Assembly: GCF_002775205.1 (NCBI RefSeq)
Contig: NC_036456.1
Location: 18,007,463-18,071,462, forward strand
DNA from: Xiphophorus maculatus
Taxonomy: Eukaryota; Chordata; Actinopteri; Cyprinodontiformes; Poeciliidae
Reading direction: 5' to 3'
Length of the DNA stretch: 64,000 nucleotides
Shown piece by piece: positions 33,732 through 47,500 of this stretch. A program made the translations under genes and the position numbers. Position 1 is the first letter of the stretch. Every line of letters begins with the position of its first letter. The notes under the pieces are model-generated. The model searched no databases, was not told the DNA's origin, and saw only the letters and a program-made list of their open reading frames with translations.

Positions 33732-36700
33732 TCACCGCTCTGGAAGACATCAGAGGAAACGGATAAATAAATACTTGCAGAATGGCTGGTTTTTTGCAGC
33801 TGAAGTGAACTTACTCTCGACTTTCTTTTTTAGTGGGGAGAGCGCTGCTTTTGCCTGGAAGACACAGAAAGGCTTTCATATTAGCGACTGCGATGGATGC
33901 ACTGATTGATCAGCGGATGACTGGAATCTGACAATATCTGACACCAAACACCCAAGCTCTTTTTTTTCCTGGTCCACAAATACGCTGCAGGTAAATAACA
34001 AACTGTAAATAAAACCTTAACAGCACTAACAAACAATATATGCATGGAAATATATCTTAGAATAGAAAAAGCCTTTATTGTCCCGCACAGGGGAAATTCA
34101 GGTGTAACTGAGTCTGTCGCTACAAGCAATTAATCAATTAACAGCATGATAAATTATCATTTTTATACTGATTATTAATATTTTTTGAAGAGCAATTTTC
34201 TTTTCAGAGACTTTATTTTTTACTTAGTTTCATGTTGTTTTAAATTTCCATTTCATTTATTGATTTTGGTTGTTGTGTTTTAATTTTGGATATTTAAATT
34301 ACCTTCCAGTGACGGTGTTCAGTGTTCTTTACAAAATTAAAGTTTGTTATTAAGCTATTATCAATATATTACTTCAAAATGGCCTCAAAACAACAATCTT
34401 AACATTTATTGCAATAATTTCTGGGACAATTTATCGTCTAGCAAAATTTATTGTGACAAAATTAACGGCAGCAGATATAAAGATTCACAGAAATTTTTTT
34501 TAAAGTGTTAATAATAATGTTAATATAATATAGAAGACTATAACAAAAATATATAATTTTGAGAAACTGGGAGTAGAGGAACTTTAATTTTCTTTTTTAA
34601 ATATCCTGTTTATCCATAGACTTCTATATTCTGCTATCTTATTATAAATAATTTTTATCTGCTAAATTATAATTATTCAGCTTCTAAATCCCGTTCTAGC
34701 TGTTAGTTTATCTTAATCTGCTTTTGAAAGATCTCTGGGCGTAATCTCTGGTCAATATTTCATGAACTAATATGGAAAAATGTCAACAGTTTCCAGGTTT
34801 TGTCTTATTTCTGATCAGCTTTAATTAAATTAAATTCAGTTTATTCATTTTGCACCAATTCACATCAAATGTCTCAAGGCAGTTTACAAAAAAAACCCAT
34901 TTTAATTTAATCATGAATGCTTTCCAATTGATTCTAGTTGTTAAAATCAGTCTAAGAAGTTTCTGTCTTGCGATAAAAATAATCTTGCATAAATATTCAA
35001 ACCCTTTTATTGTCACTCATTTTGTTGTAGTTTATTTGGATTTTAAGTGATTAAAATAAAGATCTAGAGAAAGTGGATTTCTGACCTTCTTGATGGCGGT
35101 CCAGTCTTCCAGGATGTCGATGTCTCTCAACATGTAGACGATAAACGGCCCTGAAACACGAAACCTGAGCTTTAACCCGACCTGAACGTGTTCGTTCACT
35201 GGAGAATCATTAAGATTTGCTTTTCTTACCTGAAACTAGAGACACTTTCTTCTTCCTGTCCGAGCGGCCGAGCAGGTTCCTCCTTTTGCACTTCTTTCCT
35301 CTCATCTCATCGCTCCACTCTGCAGCAAAGAAAAGCAGCAGCAGAAAAAAAAACACGTCCATAATTAATCACACAGAATATCAAAGATGAAGAAACCAAC
35401 AAAGTTCTCAACATTTTTCTGTTTCAGTCAGAAGGAAGGAAGGAAGAACAATATAAGAACAGAAAGGTGAAAGGAGGGATCAAAGTTTGAAAGGAAGGAC
35501 TGAAGAAAGGAAGGAAGAACAACATAGAAACAAAAGGGTGAAAGGAGGGAAAGGCACAAAGTAGGGAAGGAAGGAAATGTGGAAGGAAGGAAGGAAGGTA
35601 TGAAAGCATAAAAAAGGAAGGACAAAGAGAAGGCATAAAAATACAAGGAAGGAATAAAAGGATAAGTGGAAGGAGGGTGTAAAGGAAACATAGAAGGAAG
35701 TGTGAAAGGAAGGAATGTAAATAAGGATAAGAGGAAGGAAGAAAGAATGAATGATGTAGGAAAAGAAAGGAAAGGCAGAAGAAATGGAAGGAATAATTAG
35801 TACAGAAGGAAGTAACAAAGGAAGGTAGGAACAAAGGACACAATAGATGGAACAAAGGAGAACATGTAGGAAAAGGGCACAAGGAAGGAAAGAAGATTGG
35901 AAATTTGTCCCAAACATGCCGCCATCTGACCACGACTCCATGTCTATGAAATCGTTTCCATAGTAACCGTTTACCTGAGGTGATGTCTATGTTCTGCCTG
36001 TCCTCCTCCAGTCTGCGAATCTTTTCCAGAAGCTCCGCCTTCATGGCGTCAAACAGCAGGGAGCGCTCGCTCTGCAGCACAAAGACCGTCAAACCTTTAG
36101 TCACCTGGAGACTTTAAGGTCCAGACGGGTCAGACAGACAGACGCCACTCAGCTCAACTGAATGACTAAACCACCAGGTGGCGACGTCAACAACACGCTC
36201 CAAAAGCCATTCGGATTGGTCCAAGGAAACAACATCAATCGTTCTGATTATTTGTACGACAAGAACCGTTTGCACCGGTACAATCTACTGTACTTATTAG
36301 ATGAGCTTGAAACGCGACTGGATTTTATTTAGGGGTGTCGGATTAAAAGGAGCTTAATGCCCACCACACTTTTTAGATTTGACACTTCTAGACTAAGATG
36401 TGGAAGACCAATACAATCTTCACCTGCTTTTTCTATAAAAACATGTTCTAGAAAACATTTGTGTTACATAAATGAGACATTTAGGAGGTTCTGATGACAA
36501 ATAAGCTTTCACTGTGAGCGTCTTTTTTTAATATTCAAAAAGGATCAATCAATATCCGCAGCTCTAGTTTATTGTAGAGCAGCAAGCGACTCTTTAGACC
36601 TTAATAACTTTGGCAAGAAGTAATAAAGACCAACTAATGTATTTAAGTAAACATATACTGACAAATGCAGGTTTTAGCAGTTTTTCAGATTTTTTTTAAT

Positions 36701-39700
36701 GGAGTAATTGCACTAAATATCTACAAAAATGACTCAAAATTAAAAAAATATGTCATTTAATTTTGAGTCATTCTTTTGTAGGTATTTAGTGCAATTGCTC
36801 CACAAAAAATAAAATCAAATCAGAAAAACTTGTAATGTTCTTGGGTATTTTTCTGTAATTAGGTTGGAAACTATGTGCTGCTTTTTCAGAATAATAAAAA
36901 AAAAAATTGTTATTGTCACATTAGGTATAGATGTATAAACCTTAAAGGACTTTTATCGTATTTTCCACCAATATCTGCATCCCATTGAAGAAAATGCATC
37001 CACCCACTTAATTGCAAAAATGTTGCATCGTTCTTTGTTTTAAAACTCATAAAAACAAATGATGGTTGCTTAAACGCAAGATAGATATTTATCAGAAAAG
37101 ACATGCAGCTCTAACGTTTAATTTAGCTGGATTGAGGTTTAGTGTTTGTGGTGGTTTTGATGTATGAGAAAGAATCACCTCTAGGTGTTGCCTCGCCCCC
37201 TGGACTTCACAGTCGTGTTTGTGTTGGATCACCTGCAGACACAGCTCTCTGTAAACTCCTGCAGAGAAAACCAGAGAGGCGCATGAGAGACCCGACGTCC
37301 AAACATCGATCCGGTCATAGAGGCAGAATGTGTGCAGCGATCTGGATCGCTTTGGTTTAGAAATGTTGGAATTTATATGTTTATTCCACATTTTAATTTG
37401 GGTTGTTTCCATAATAACTTACATCAACAACCTCTGATCAAGTTATTATAGTTAACTAAAACCAACGAAACAACAAAAACTAAAATTCTGAAAATGTTTT
37501 CGTTAACTGAAATAAATAGAAACAGTAATTAATAGGGAAAACATGTAACGTGACTAAAACATACTAGAATTATAGCTATAAAAACCTTCGTTCAAACAAG
37601 TATCAAACATGCTAAAAACTAATTAAATCTGAATTAGACAAACAAAAAGTCACAAAGGAATAAAACTAAACTATAATGAAAAACAAGAACAGCATCTACA
37701 GCTCTGGGAAAAAATAAGAGTCCATTTAAAATGATCAGTTTCTCTGATTTTACTCTTTATAGGTTTATGTTTGAGTAAAGTTAACATTGTTCTTTTATTC
37801 TATGAGCTACTGACAACATGTCTCTGAAATTCCAAGCAAATATTTTGTATTTATTTGCAAAAAATGAGAAATGGTCAAAATAAGGAAAAAGATGCAGTTC
37901 TTTCAGACCTCAAACAATGCGAAGAAAACAAGTTTATATTAATTTAGAAACAACAATACTGAAGTTTTAACTCAGGAAAAGTTTAGAAATCAGTATTTGG
38001 TAGAATACTAAATGGAGTTCAGTGCAGTGGGCTCTTCATTTTATTTATTTTGATGTCTGTCTATAGAATCTAAGTTAATAACCGCATCTTTAAGACACAT
38101 AGTAACCAAATTTGACATCACAATATGTCTGTTTTTACCAATAATCCAGCTTAAGGGAGGATAAAGTTATCAGAGTCCTTGCTTGTCGTCATGGTGGAGG
38201 TTTGATTTACCGGCCACTTGTGTTCGTATCTGCATGCTGCTCTGTAGAGCAGCCAGCGGCTCTCTGTATTCTCCAGCCTTCCCGGTCAAAACCTCGTCCA
38301 GCTTCACCTTCACCTGGTTCAGCCGCTCGCGAAACAACCTGCAAACACCAGGAAGTCGGCCATGTTCCTCTGCTCAATGAGACTGTTTGGGAAAATAACA
38401 CTGGGGCGGGTTGAGCAGACGAGAGCTTGAGTCGTTTTAACCAGGTTAAAATTTGAGTTAATTGCAAGTAATCACATTTTAATCAAAAACCCAAATATCG
38501 ACAAAAGAAACATTTTCAATTCAAAAACCAATTTTTGTGCTAAAATATTGAATAAACAAACATATGAGCTCAACAGTAAATATATTTATTGTTTTTAAAC
38601 TAAGCCATCAGATTGGTGCAGAGTGATGTTATATCCATTCAAGTTTTTCAAGAATCTCAGATCATTTATGTAGCTTCTTTAAAAATTTAACTGCGTACGC
38701 TGATATTAGCGATAGCGACGTCTGTGCTGCTGCTGCATGTTTAGCACTGTGATGCTACTTTTGGCTTGAATAGCTACGCTGACATGCTAACTACTTTCAG
38801 CACAACGGTCTTCTCCAGAGTCTCATCAGATCGTTATTTGAAGCAACAATTAACTCCAGTGGGCCAAGAGAAACACTTTGTCGTCTATTATTGCTGTTTC
38901 TGGATCTCACTTATGCATCAGGGATAATGTTCTATAATAAATAATAAATCAATTAATCACAGGATGCATTAAAACGAGCTCAATAATTTCTATTTGTACG
39001 ATTTAGTGTTTTTCTCCTTTTTCTCTCTTTCTACCAAAACTGAGATTCAGTTTGGTGTTGTGGTCTCAACTTTTTGACAATTGTAGTTACAGAAACTTCA
39101 CAATTCATTTAATTTGTTTTGTTTATTTATTTTGGATATTTTTAATGTCTTCCAGTTCCAATGTCAAATGTTTGATAGAATTTAAAGTTTATTGTTCTTT
39201 GAGAGGGTGTAGTTGCATTGTTATGCCGTCACCTTTATATCACTTAAAAATGATCTCTGACCAACAATATTATTGTTTATCGCAGTAACACCTGGGGCAA
39301 TGTATCGTCTAGCAAAATGTGTTGTGGCAGGCCTACCAGAAACACAATACAAAAGTTTTCAGCTGGGACTTTTGTAAATTAAAAAATACCCCAATTAACT
39401 GCATTTAAATTTTTAACATGTTAAAATCAATTTAAAATGAAAAATCTGTAATTGATGAATTGAAACTAACACATTAAAGTGCTGGCTCTAATTTTAAGAC
39501 ATGTAGTTTGTTACCTCCAAACTACAAGCACTGTGTTGCTTTGTTTAGGACAGTACATGTGAATGCATCCCAGCAAGTAAGTTAGTAAGCATCTGTATCT
39601 GTAGTTATTATTTACAGCACAGCATGGACAACATGAACAGAAAAAAAGTAAATTACTTCTCTTTGAGTTCCTGGAACTGTTTCTCCAGATCCATCATCTC

Positions 39701-40033
39701 GTCTAGACATTCTCCTCTTCTCCTCTCGCAGTCCTCATCGTCCATTTCTTCAGAGAGAGACATGTTTCACACCAGCAGTGGTTTCATTCAAGCATTTTTC
39801 TTTCCACAAGATTTCCTACCTGAACTCTCCTCTTCCTCCTCTTCTACCTCCTCACTCTCCTCCATGTCGCTGTCCCTCTCCTCCACGCTTTCCTCCATCG
39901 TCTCCTCTTCTCCTACCCCCGTCCTCTCAGCGTCCTTCGGTTCCTCCACCTCTCCGTTGGCTTCGGGGAGCTGCGATTCTCCGTCTGCCTCCATCTCCTC
40001 CTCCGGCTCCCTCTCAGCAGGTTGGGCAGGCAT
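33732..40033 (-). CDS. brms1: Breast cancer metastasis suppressor 1 homologue, Sin3-HDAC subunit (nine coding exons)
   Basis: Minus-strand exons, 5' to 3': 40033-39820, 39747-39657, 38338-38211, 37258-37179, 36071-35975, 35319-35230, 35150-35086, 33854-33815 and 33739-33732. All have GT-AG ends and consistent phases, giving about 270 aa (human BRMS1 246). The nuclear protein is a subunit of the SIN3-HDAC corepressor. Visible features: MPAQP start and a Glu-rich acidic region (about 8-70); the family signature [11 protein letters not shown] (72-82); coiled coils around [17 protein letters not shown] and [17 protein letters not shown]; then [20 protein letters not shown] (about 234-253) and a basic tail. 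The absence of the long C-terminal extension of BRMS1L and the 11q13-like neighbours favour brms1 over brms1l. The last coding exon is only 8 nt, with ambiguous acceptors. Confidence 0.93.
34825..34905 (+). repeat. Dispersed repeat remnant in brms1 intron
   Basis: ATTCAGTTTATTCATTTTGC, CAATTCACATCAAATGTCTC and AAGGCAGTTTACAA form a pattern common in fish interspersed repeats. A further scrap with CAAACCCTTTTATTGTCAC and GTAGTTTATTTGGATTTTAAG lies at 34995-35050. Confidence 0.45.
35430..35895 (+). repeat. GGAA-rich purine tract in brms1 intron
   Basis: About 460 bp of degenerate AAGGAAGGAAGG sequence with almost no pyrimidine runs, next to the exon ending at 35975. Its complement gives long Phe/Leu/Ser frames on the minus strand that are pure composition artefacts. 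Confidence 0.9.
38950..39335 (-). mobile_element. MITE, AGGCCTGTCACAAT family, in brms1 intron
   Basis: Reverse-oriented copy: ends at GTTGTGGCAGGCCT, preceded by GGGGCAATGTATCGTCTAGC and the GACCAACAATATTATTG block. It is collinear, in reverse, with copies in the ppp1r14b intron. A shorter reverse piece is at about 34300-34460. Confidence 0.6.
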
Positions 40034-41311
40034 GGAGGGCTGGAGGGAGTATTTTACATTCAGAGGAGAGAATAATCAAAAATTTTGTATTGTTTTCAAA
40101 CAAGGAAACGGATGACATGGCTTTCAAGTGTCTATCTATGAGTGTGATTTTCTTTTTTTAGCTCAACAGATTGACTCTGTGGTATCAGAAGGCATAGAAA
40201 CTCCTGTTTCAAATATAAAAAAGATGTTCTTCATCACTGAGTTCAGCTGTTTTAGGTTTATCTGCAATTGTTTAACATTTTAAGACAATTTAAAGTCACA
40301 GAATGTCAGTAAATATTAATGCAATAAGTTTAGAACCTACAGTAGTTCTCCAGTCACCTGATTTTCAGGTGTAATGTTTCAATTTATATTTAGACAGACT
40401 TGAATTTGGCAGCAAAATGTTATTGCTTATTTTTATATCATTAGTATTTTATTTTGTTTGTGTGTGTATATAAATATATACAAAAATGAATGAAGGGCAG
40501 ATTGTGAGATACTGAGCCACCTTCTAACAGTCTGTGTGTAAGCTACGTAAACATTGGCTTTAACCGGAAGTTAGTATTTTTATTTCTTAAAAAGAAATGG
40601 TATGGGGTTTTTTTTTAATGGGTAAACTTTTAAAAATTAATTTCGATTTGAACCAGGAACAGAAATAATAATAAATAAATAGATAATTCCTTTTAAATTT
40701 CCTCGAAAGTTTGTGCAACCGCTCCAAACAGAACTTTATTTTGGTAAAAACCGGAAGTGAAGCATTAAAATCTGGACAACTTCACTCTTCGTAGCTTCCG
40801 TGATGTCATTGAGTAAAAAACGGTAAACGGGGAGAGCGACAACATTTAAACTCAATTAAACAGCCAACGTCATCTTAATTTGAGTTGTATTGAAAGTATT
40901 TCTTACTAATAAATCACGAAAGGTAGAAGTGAAAACTATTTCCTCGTATTTTTTTTAAAAAAAGCAGCGGTAAACGGCCAGTGAAGTCAAGTGCAACACT
41001 AGCTAACATGGAAACAACACACAGCGAGGGAAACGCTGTTCGCCGCATTTACAGTCATCCAAACACGCCTCATTTTGTATAAACAGATGCGACGGTTAAT
41101 GCTAGTCAGTATAGTAGGCGGGGTGGAGCCGTTTAACAGCGCAGAGAAACACCGGAGCATCTTTTGGACTGATCTACAGGGGAGCAATACTCGGATTAAC
41201 AAACGCCGTTCTTCCCCTCCGAGTGAGCGAGCAGGCAGGCAGCCCATGCTGTTTGTAATCTGATCACCGCCCACCGCATCTGGCGGCAGGCAGGGAAACC
41301 CCAAAGCTCAC

Positions 41312-41440
41312 CTTGTCCGGTTGTTGAGCTGCAGAAAGTTTGAAGTTCGGTTTACTTGCTTATTTCCATTGTGAAAAGTACTTCCTCTTCGTCTGGCTCC
41401 GTTTCTGTTCGACACTTTGCCGGACTCAACGAGCCCGTCA
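41312..41440 (-). other. brms1: Probable non-coding first exon of brms1
   Basis: On the minus strand a consensus donor (CCGGACAAG/GTGAGC) ends an exon at 41312. The coding exon has its own acceptor (CCCTCCAG/CCCTCC) six bases before the ATG at 40033, so an upstream 5'UTR exon is required and this is the best match. The 5' limit near 41440 is arbitrary, set just inside the CCAAT array. Confidence 0.55.
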
Positions 41441-41446
41441 TCTTAG

Positions 41447-41547
41447 CCAATCAGCGTCGAGAGGTCCAGTGAAGTTGTCCAATAGGAAAGCCCATCCCGC
41501 AAAGGTGTCGTCCAATCAAAATGTAAAAATATCTCACACAAGCCAAT
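41447..41547 (-). promoter_or_regulatory. Array of four CCAAT boxes at the brms1 promoter
   Basis: CCAAT on the plus strand at 41447-41451, 41479-41483, 41512-41516 and 41543-41547, all in one orientation, with start-to-start spacings of 32, 33 and 31 bp. NF-Y binds CCAAT, and multiple boxes about three helical turns apart are typical of NF-Y-driven promoters. The array lies just upstream of the inferred brms1 exon 1. Function is inferred from spacing and position. Confidence 0.65.
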
Positions 41548-44500
41548 CACATAATTTAATATAATAATCGGGCATATTTTTACTACAGTAAAAGTAAAGT
41601 CATTCAAGAGTAGAATAGAAAACAGTAGTATTTTGTATAAAGGTTACTCAAGTATTAAGTAGCTGATCATAATATGTAATTATTATATCTATTTACAGCC
41701 AAAAATATAAAGTAATATTCAAATGTTGGTGCTTTAAAGATTAACATAATGAATATAATTAAATAACATAATGACAGAAAGCAAACTCAGGCAGAGGAAA
41801 CACTTTTCCAAATAGTTTTAATATAGATATCAGAGAAGAGTGCAGTGTAGTAAAAATGCTAGAAGTATTTATTTTTTCCAAAAAGTTAGTGAAGTAATTA
41901 AAACTAAATAAATGTAACTAGTTGCTACTCTGACTTTAATGTGACATAATAAATAATTATTATCTTTTTATGAATATTGAACTTAATTACAGAATTTAGC
42001 ATCTATAACTACAGCGTAACAGTTTTAGTAGAAAAACTTTTTTCGGCAGAAAACTAACCATTCCCACTGTGAAACACGGTGGTTGCAGTATCATGTTGAG
42101 GGGATGTGTTTCTTTAGTAGGGGCAGAGCTGAACTGAGCAGTTTAAATCAAACCATATTTTTACTATTTAATTGCTGCAAAAAATATTGACAAAGTATTA
42201 ATTAAGAAAGGTTTAGTAACACAGATTTTAATTTATATAAAATTGTGAAAATTATGCATCATTTGCTGTAACTTCAGTTAATATTTTCTTTTAAAATCTG
42301 TGTCTGCAATGGGCCAAAATGTGAAAAGCATCACAAGGTTTGTTGGCAATGGAAGACCTCTGTTAATGAGAGGAAATACAGTTTTTAAATATTATATCCT
42401 ATGAATAATGACATCAAAATAAACAGTATACAAACCTTCTTTTGCTCCCCTGCTACCGTAGAAAAAGTTTTATATTTACAAGCAGAAAGAAAAGTACTGA
42501 TAGACATGTTGTAATGTTATTTCCAACCACCAGGAGGCGCCAAAGTAACGTTAAGAGCCAACGGTTAAGCAGGTTCAGAACTTTTTCATAAAGTAAAAGG
42601 TGCAGAAGATGTTATTGGTGTCCGATGTTGCATTAAACTGTTCCTGCCCTTTAAAATCCTTTCACTGAGAGAATACCAACTAACCAACATGGCCGTGTGC
42701 CCAAAAATAAGAACCTCTAAATAACTGGTTATTCCACTCCTTATAGTGTTTGAAACAGTTAGCAATAAATGGCTGAGGAGGAATTTTGTCCAACTTGTCT
42801 TGAAAGAATCGTTTTAATTCACAACAGCTCAGCTCAGTGGGAATGAAGCGTCGACTTTGAATAGGACATGACCAAAACTATAATTAGCTAAAGAAACAAT
42901 AGGGAATCCTGAATCAAAAATTTATTTTAAAATATGTTAAATAATCCACCAGTGGAACTAGTACTTAAAAAGATAAAATAAAATCAATGTGAAGGAATTA
43001 CTTTAACCAAGCTCCTACATCTTGTTGAAAAGTTACTTGTAACTTAGCTTTGTCTTATTTCAAGTGTATTTGTACTAGAAACTCGATCAAAACGTTAAGA
43101 TTTTGTGTTTTTGCAGCGTTGAGGTCAATCCTGTGACAAATTAATGCTATAAGGAATTCAATTGAAAACAGAGAAAAAAAATAAATTTCAAATGTTTTTA
43201 TTAAAGTTGCATAAAAGAGTAACAAAATTGGGCAAAAAACAAAACCTGTTGTTGATATTGCTACATTTGTTTTTCTAATCATTGTCAAAAAACCCCAAAG
43301 CAAAACACCTTCACCATTACTCCTTCTGCATGGTTTAGCTCTTGTATTTAGCATCAATGATAATCACTTGACATTTTTTATTTATTTATTTATTTTTTGC
43401 AATTTTCCCCAACAGTAAAAAAAAAACAAAAAACAGACATATCAATAACAGTCTAAGAAGATATATATAATATATAATCCAAAACCTGAATTTAGAAACA
43501 AAAATCCACTCAGCTACTAATTGAAGTTGCCTAAAACAATCCGACCAATCAGAGAAGCCGCCGGGAGCTCAGTCTGCAGACGCCACAGATAAAGGCAAAA
43601 GCAATCGCACCAGAAAAATGCATCTGAATGGATTTTTTTTGTTCAACTAAATGTTGTTTCAAGGCTTGGCATCAAGAGGTGCGATGATCGAGATAAAAAC
43701 AGACCAGACTTAAACAGGTCCGTGTGAATAGCATTGTTTACCTAAACAGAGTCGCTTTACAAAGGCCTAAGTATTAAACACTCACTTCTAATAAGAAAAA
43801 GAAAACATTTCAATACAAGGAGCGATAGATCAGAGATTCTCCACATGAAGCAGAGTGTTTTACAAAAGAGTTTAACTTTCCATTTATTCGTGTTACAACC
43901 ACAAACCTCAGAGTTTAAATAGGATTTCATTTGATAAACTCAAAGTGGGAAGAAAATGATTTAGATATCTACAAATAAAATCTCACAAGTGTGGAATGCA
44001 TCTGTAAGTCAGCCCAAAATAAAATCCCATTCATCTCACAGAGCTCTTGTCAACTGAAAAAGGAGACTTATGAAAACCTAAACACTTAAAATTCGCACAT
44101 CACACTGATGCTCAAATCTGACTTTTTTTCCAAAATCAGATTTTAATTTAGTTTTAAGTGAGTGTTCATACCACTAATTAAATGCAAGCGCAGTCAGACT
44201 TTTGGGCACCATCCCAAAGCGACACAGCATCGAAACGTTTATGGAAGTAGCAACGGATGGTGCCGCTAATGAAAGTTATTGGAACAATAAAAGTCGACAG
44301 TATCGTTACAAGATCACAACAAGACAAAGGAATCTAATACAAAGAAAGCTAAGTGTCGTCACTGTTAGCGTCGGCCATCGTTTACATCCTGATTTACAGA
44401 GTCTAGGTTCATCTGGTGCAGAGTTATGACGAAAGTCTCACGTCAATGACTTAAAAGTTGGATAAAATGCAATATCACCATTCAGACTGCAAATGCTTTG

Positions 44501-47500
44501 AAAACTATCAGATACGGTTAATGCGGCGCTCCAGTTACCTGGGAACTCTCAGCAGGGTTTGACGTCAAAACAAAGGAAACAGCCGTCAAGTTAAGAAGCC
44601 GGAATTTCAACATGGCGGCGCCCAAACATCATTTTAAGCTTTACTTTCCAAAAGCAAACTCCACTTCTGATTTGTTCAGTTTAAAGCTACATTGATTTTA
44701 GACGCAATCTTAGAAATGTGTCTTGTTAAATAAACATGTTTCCACCACAGATTTCTACTGTTGATGCGAGAGGCGGCCATATTGCAACAGAAAGTACGCT
44801 GTCCAAGTCTTAACTGAGGGTAGTGAAGTTGCTCCCAGTTTCCCAGAGGGAAATCCGATTTCAGTGGGAGTTCTGACTGGGGATGCTGGACTTTTCCAGT
44901 TCAGAGTACAACTGGACCGCAGCATTAGTACCACTTATGGAAGAGGTACAAATCAGATTTTTTCGCAGTGAAAAGATCAAAATGAGAACGTTGCACATGT
45001 CCTAAAATGCAATAGAAACAAATTCATCAAAAAAGCAGGCAAGTGGGCCATGGTAGCTTTGTAGGAGCTGCAGAGGTCCACAGCTCAGGTGGTAGAATAT
45101 GTTGACTGGAAAACTAGAAACCAGGCCTTTATTAGGATAGTGCACCAAGAAACCACCAGAAGTCCAATTAACATCAGTCCATATAGCGGAGACAGGAAAC
45201 ATGTGGAAGAAGATGAAGACATCTAAACTTTAAAAGTAGTTCTCCAAAGCAGATTTCCTTACAGTTCATAATTATGCAACACTTTGTCAATCTACGAAAT
45301 AAAATCCCAACAAACTACAGTGAAGTTTCTGGTTGTAAAAGTCATAAAATGTGAAAATTTTTAACCCATTTTTGCAAGGCAGAGTAGATCTGCTCAGCAA
45401 CAAAAAAAAAAGTACTCCTGTTTTTTTTTTTTTTTGGTTTGTGTATCATAAATTATACCTAAGGCAACATCTGTTTTTGTTTTTTTATTTTTTTAAGGAA
45501 AGTAAATGGAGTAAATGAAGGGAAAAGGTTGAGAAATGGATAAAATGTAGGAAGGAGTGAAATGAGAGAGCAGCAGTCTGAAAATGGGCCGTAGTAGAGA
45601 GAAAGGCAGACGGTAAAATGCCGGTAAATGTCGGCGCAGACGAACTGCAACATGTTGATGCTGCCGTTGGCCGGCGGGTGTCGGTCTCTGATCTGATTGG
45701 TCGGCGATCAGAAACAGATGGCTTATTCTTTGAGATGATTGGCAGATGCCATGAAAAGTGAAGAGAAACAAAAAAATGTCTTAAAGATGAGAGAAGTGAC
45801 TGCTCTGTTCAGAACAATGTGACGTTAGGGTGTTGTGGTTTTAAAAAAGGCAGCTTTTTACAGGGTTCCCTCTTTACGACGGTCAGGGTGTGTATGACAA
45901 CAAGAAATAAAAAAGGAACCAGTCCTTTACCCAAAAAAACCCAGACAACTCTGTCCTACATAACAGCAGAATATACAGGCCCAAAAACACTCCTTACTAT
46001 GACAGATGTTGCTGTACATTATGTAGCAACATACACTAATAGCAACACAGACGTACATGTGTATGTGCAGGCTGGATTGAGGAACCAAAATTCACATGCA
46101 GCCTATAAAAATAAAAAAAGAAAAGAAGAAAAAAACCCACTTCTGGTCTAGCTTCAAATAAAAACAAAAACATTTATCAGAAGGTCTATACCCGGCCTTG
46201 TAGCCAAACGGCTGACCAGTGAGTCTTTCTAAAGGTTCAATCACTATTTCCAGGCATCAAAGTTTCCTCTTCGCTGTACTAAAGATAGATTTACAAGACG
46301 CTTTGTGGTCAGAGGTTCAGATTTTCTTCCCCCAAAAATGACACAGTGCTGGGTTTATTTAAAAGGGCATATATCATCATATAATAGAGCCAGAAAACCC
46401 TATGAAACATACACACTACATCCAAGTCTTTTCTAAAACTCATTTTAGAAACTCATCACGCCTACTGAAAAAGGAAGGCACTACCATATATGGATAACTA
46501 CAGTATGTAAAGTCTGAAAATCTCTCATGGTAATCACAGGACTACATTTTTAAGGATTATGTGGAGATGGATAGCACGAGTGAGAGATTTTTCAAAAGTG
46601 TTTCCCTAAAAAACAACCAGATGAGGAGATGAGACAAAAAGCAGGGAGTCAACAGCCAGACCGAGGTGATGGTTGTTTGTGAGCATAAAGTTTATTCTGT
46701 AAGAAAATGCTGCTTTTTCAATAACTAACAGAATTTTGTTTGTTTTATCGTTTATAAGTCAAATGAAGGAGAACAGATGGAGTATCTCTATCAACAATCG
46801 AGATACTAATAAACGATCTGATGTGTAAAGATGGCAAAATTTGATGTTTCGATTGTTCACTGGGCTCTATGACTGTATTTTTATCATGCAAAGCACTTTG
46901 AAATGCCTTGTTGCTGAAATGTGTACAAATAACATTTCATAAAATTTTTTTATTTGATCTCAACTTCCCTTCTAGCCACAACTAGCGTAGCATAAGATGT
47001 TGGTCAGAACTGAAGCAGTAATTGAACTGGTTCAGATTTTTATCCCAAGTTCTCCACTGTAGTTAATTACAAGAAGACTTCCTGACCGACCTTTTAAATC
47101 CCTCTGAAGTCTGCCAGTTTGTTAGATCTCCAATCTCTTGGATATTTCATTTTCCATGCTGGAAAGAGAACCATATAAATTCTCACTTTATGAACCCAAA
47201 TTTTACACTCTTCAGCAACTTCCAACTGCTTTACATTTCCTCTTCCTGTCACGTTTTATTTTATTTTTTACATATTTCTCAATTTTAGTCATGAAATGAA
47301 TCCAACTATTCTGACCTGTGAGTCTGGACACAGATGAAGTTGCTAAAATGATGATATATGCCCTTTAAGAGACACCAAAAAAGTTTTTTTGCAGCACTGC
47401 CTGTGCTTAGGCGGCAAAAACAGAACCCCAAAAATGTTATTAAAACAGATTAAGTGAAGTGACGATCTCCCCCAAACAGAACCAGGAAAGGGAAAAATCT

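Noticed and set aside
35424-36104. 226-codon minus-strand frame rich in Phe, Leu and Ser
   Set aside because: Its N-terminal residues are the brms1 exon at 35975-36071; the rest is translation of the adjoining GGAA-rich intron.
39624-40115. 163-codon Ser-rich plus-strand frame
   Set aside because: Antisense shadow of the acidic first coding exon of brms1.
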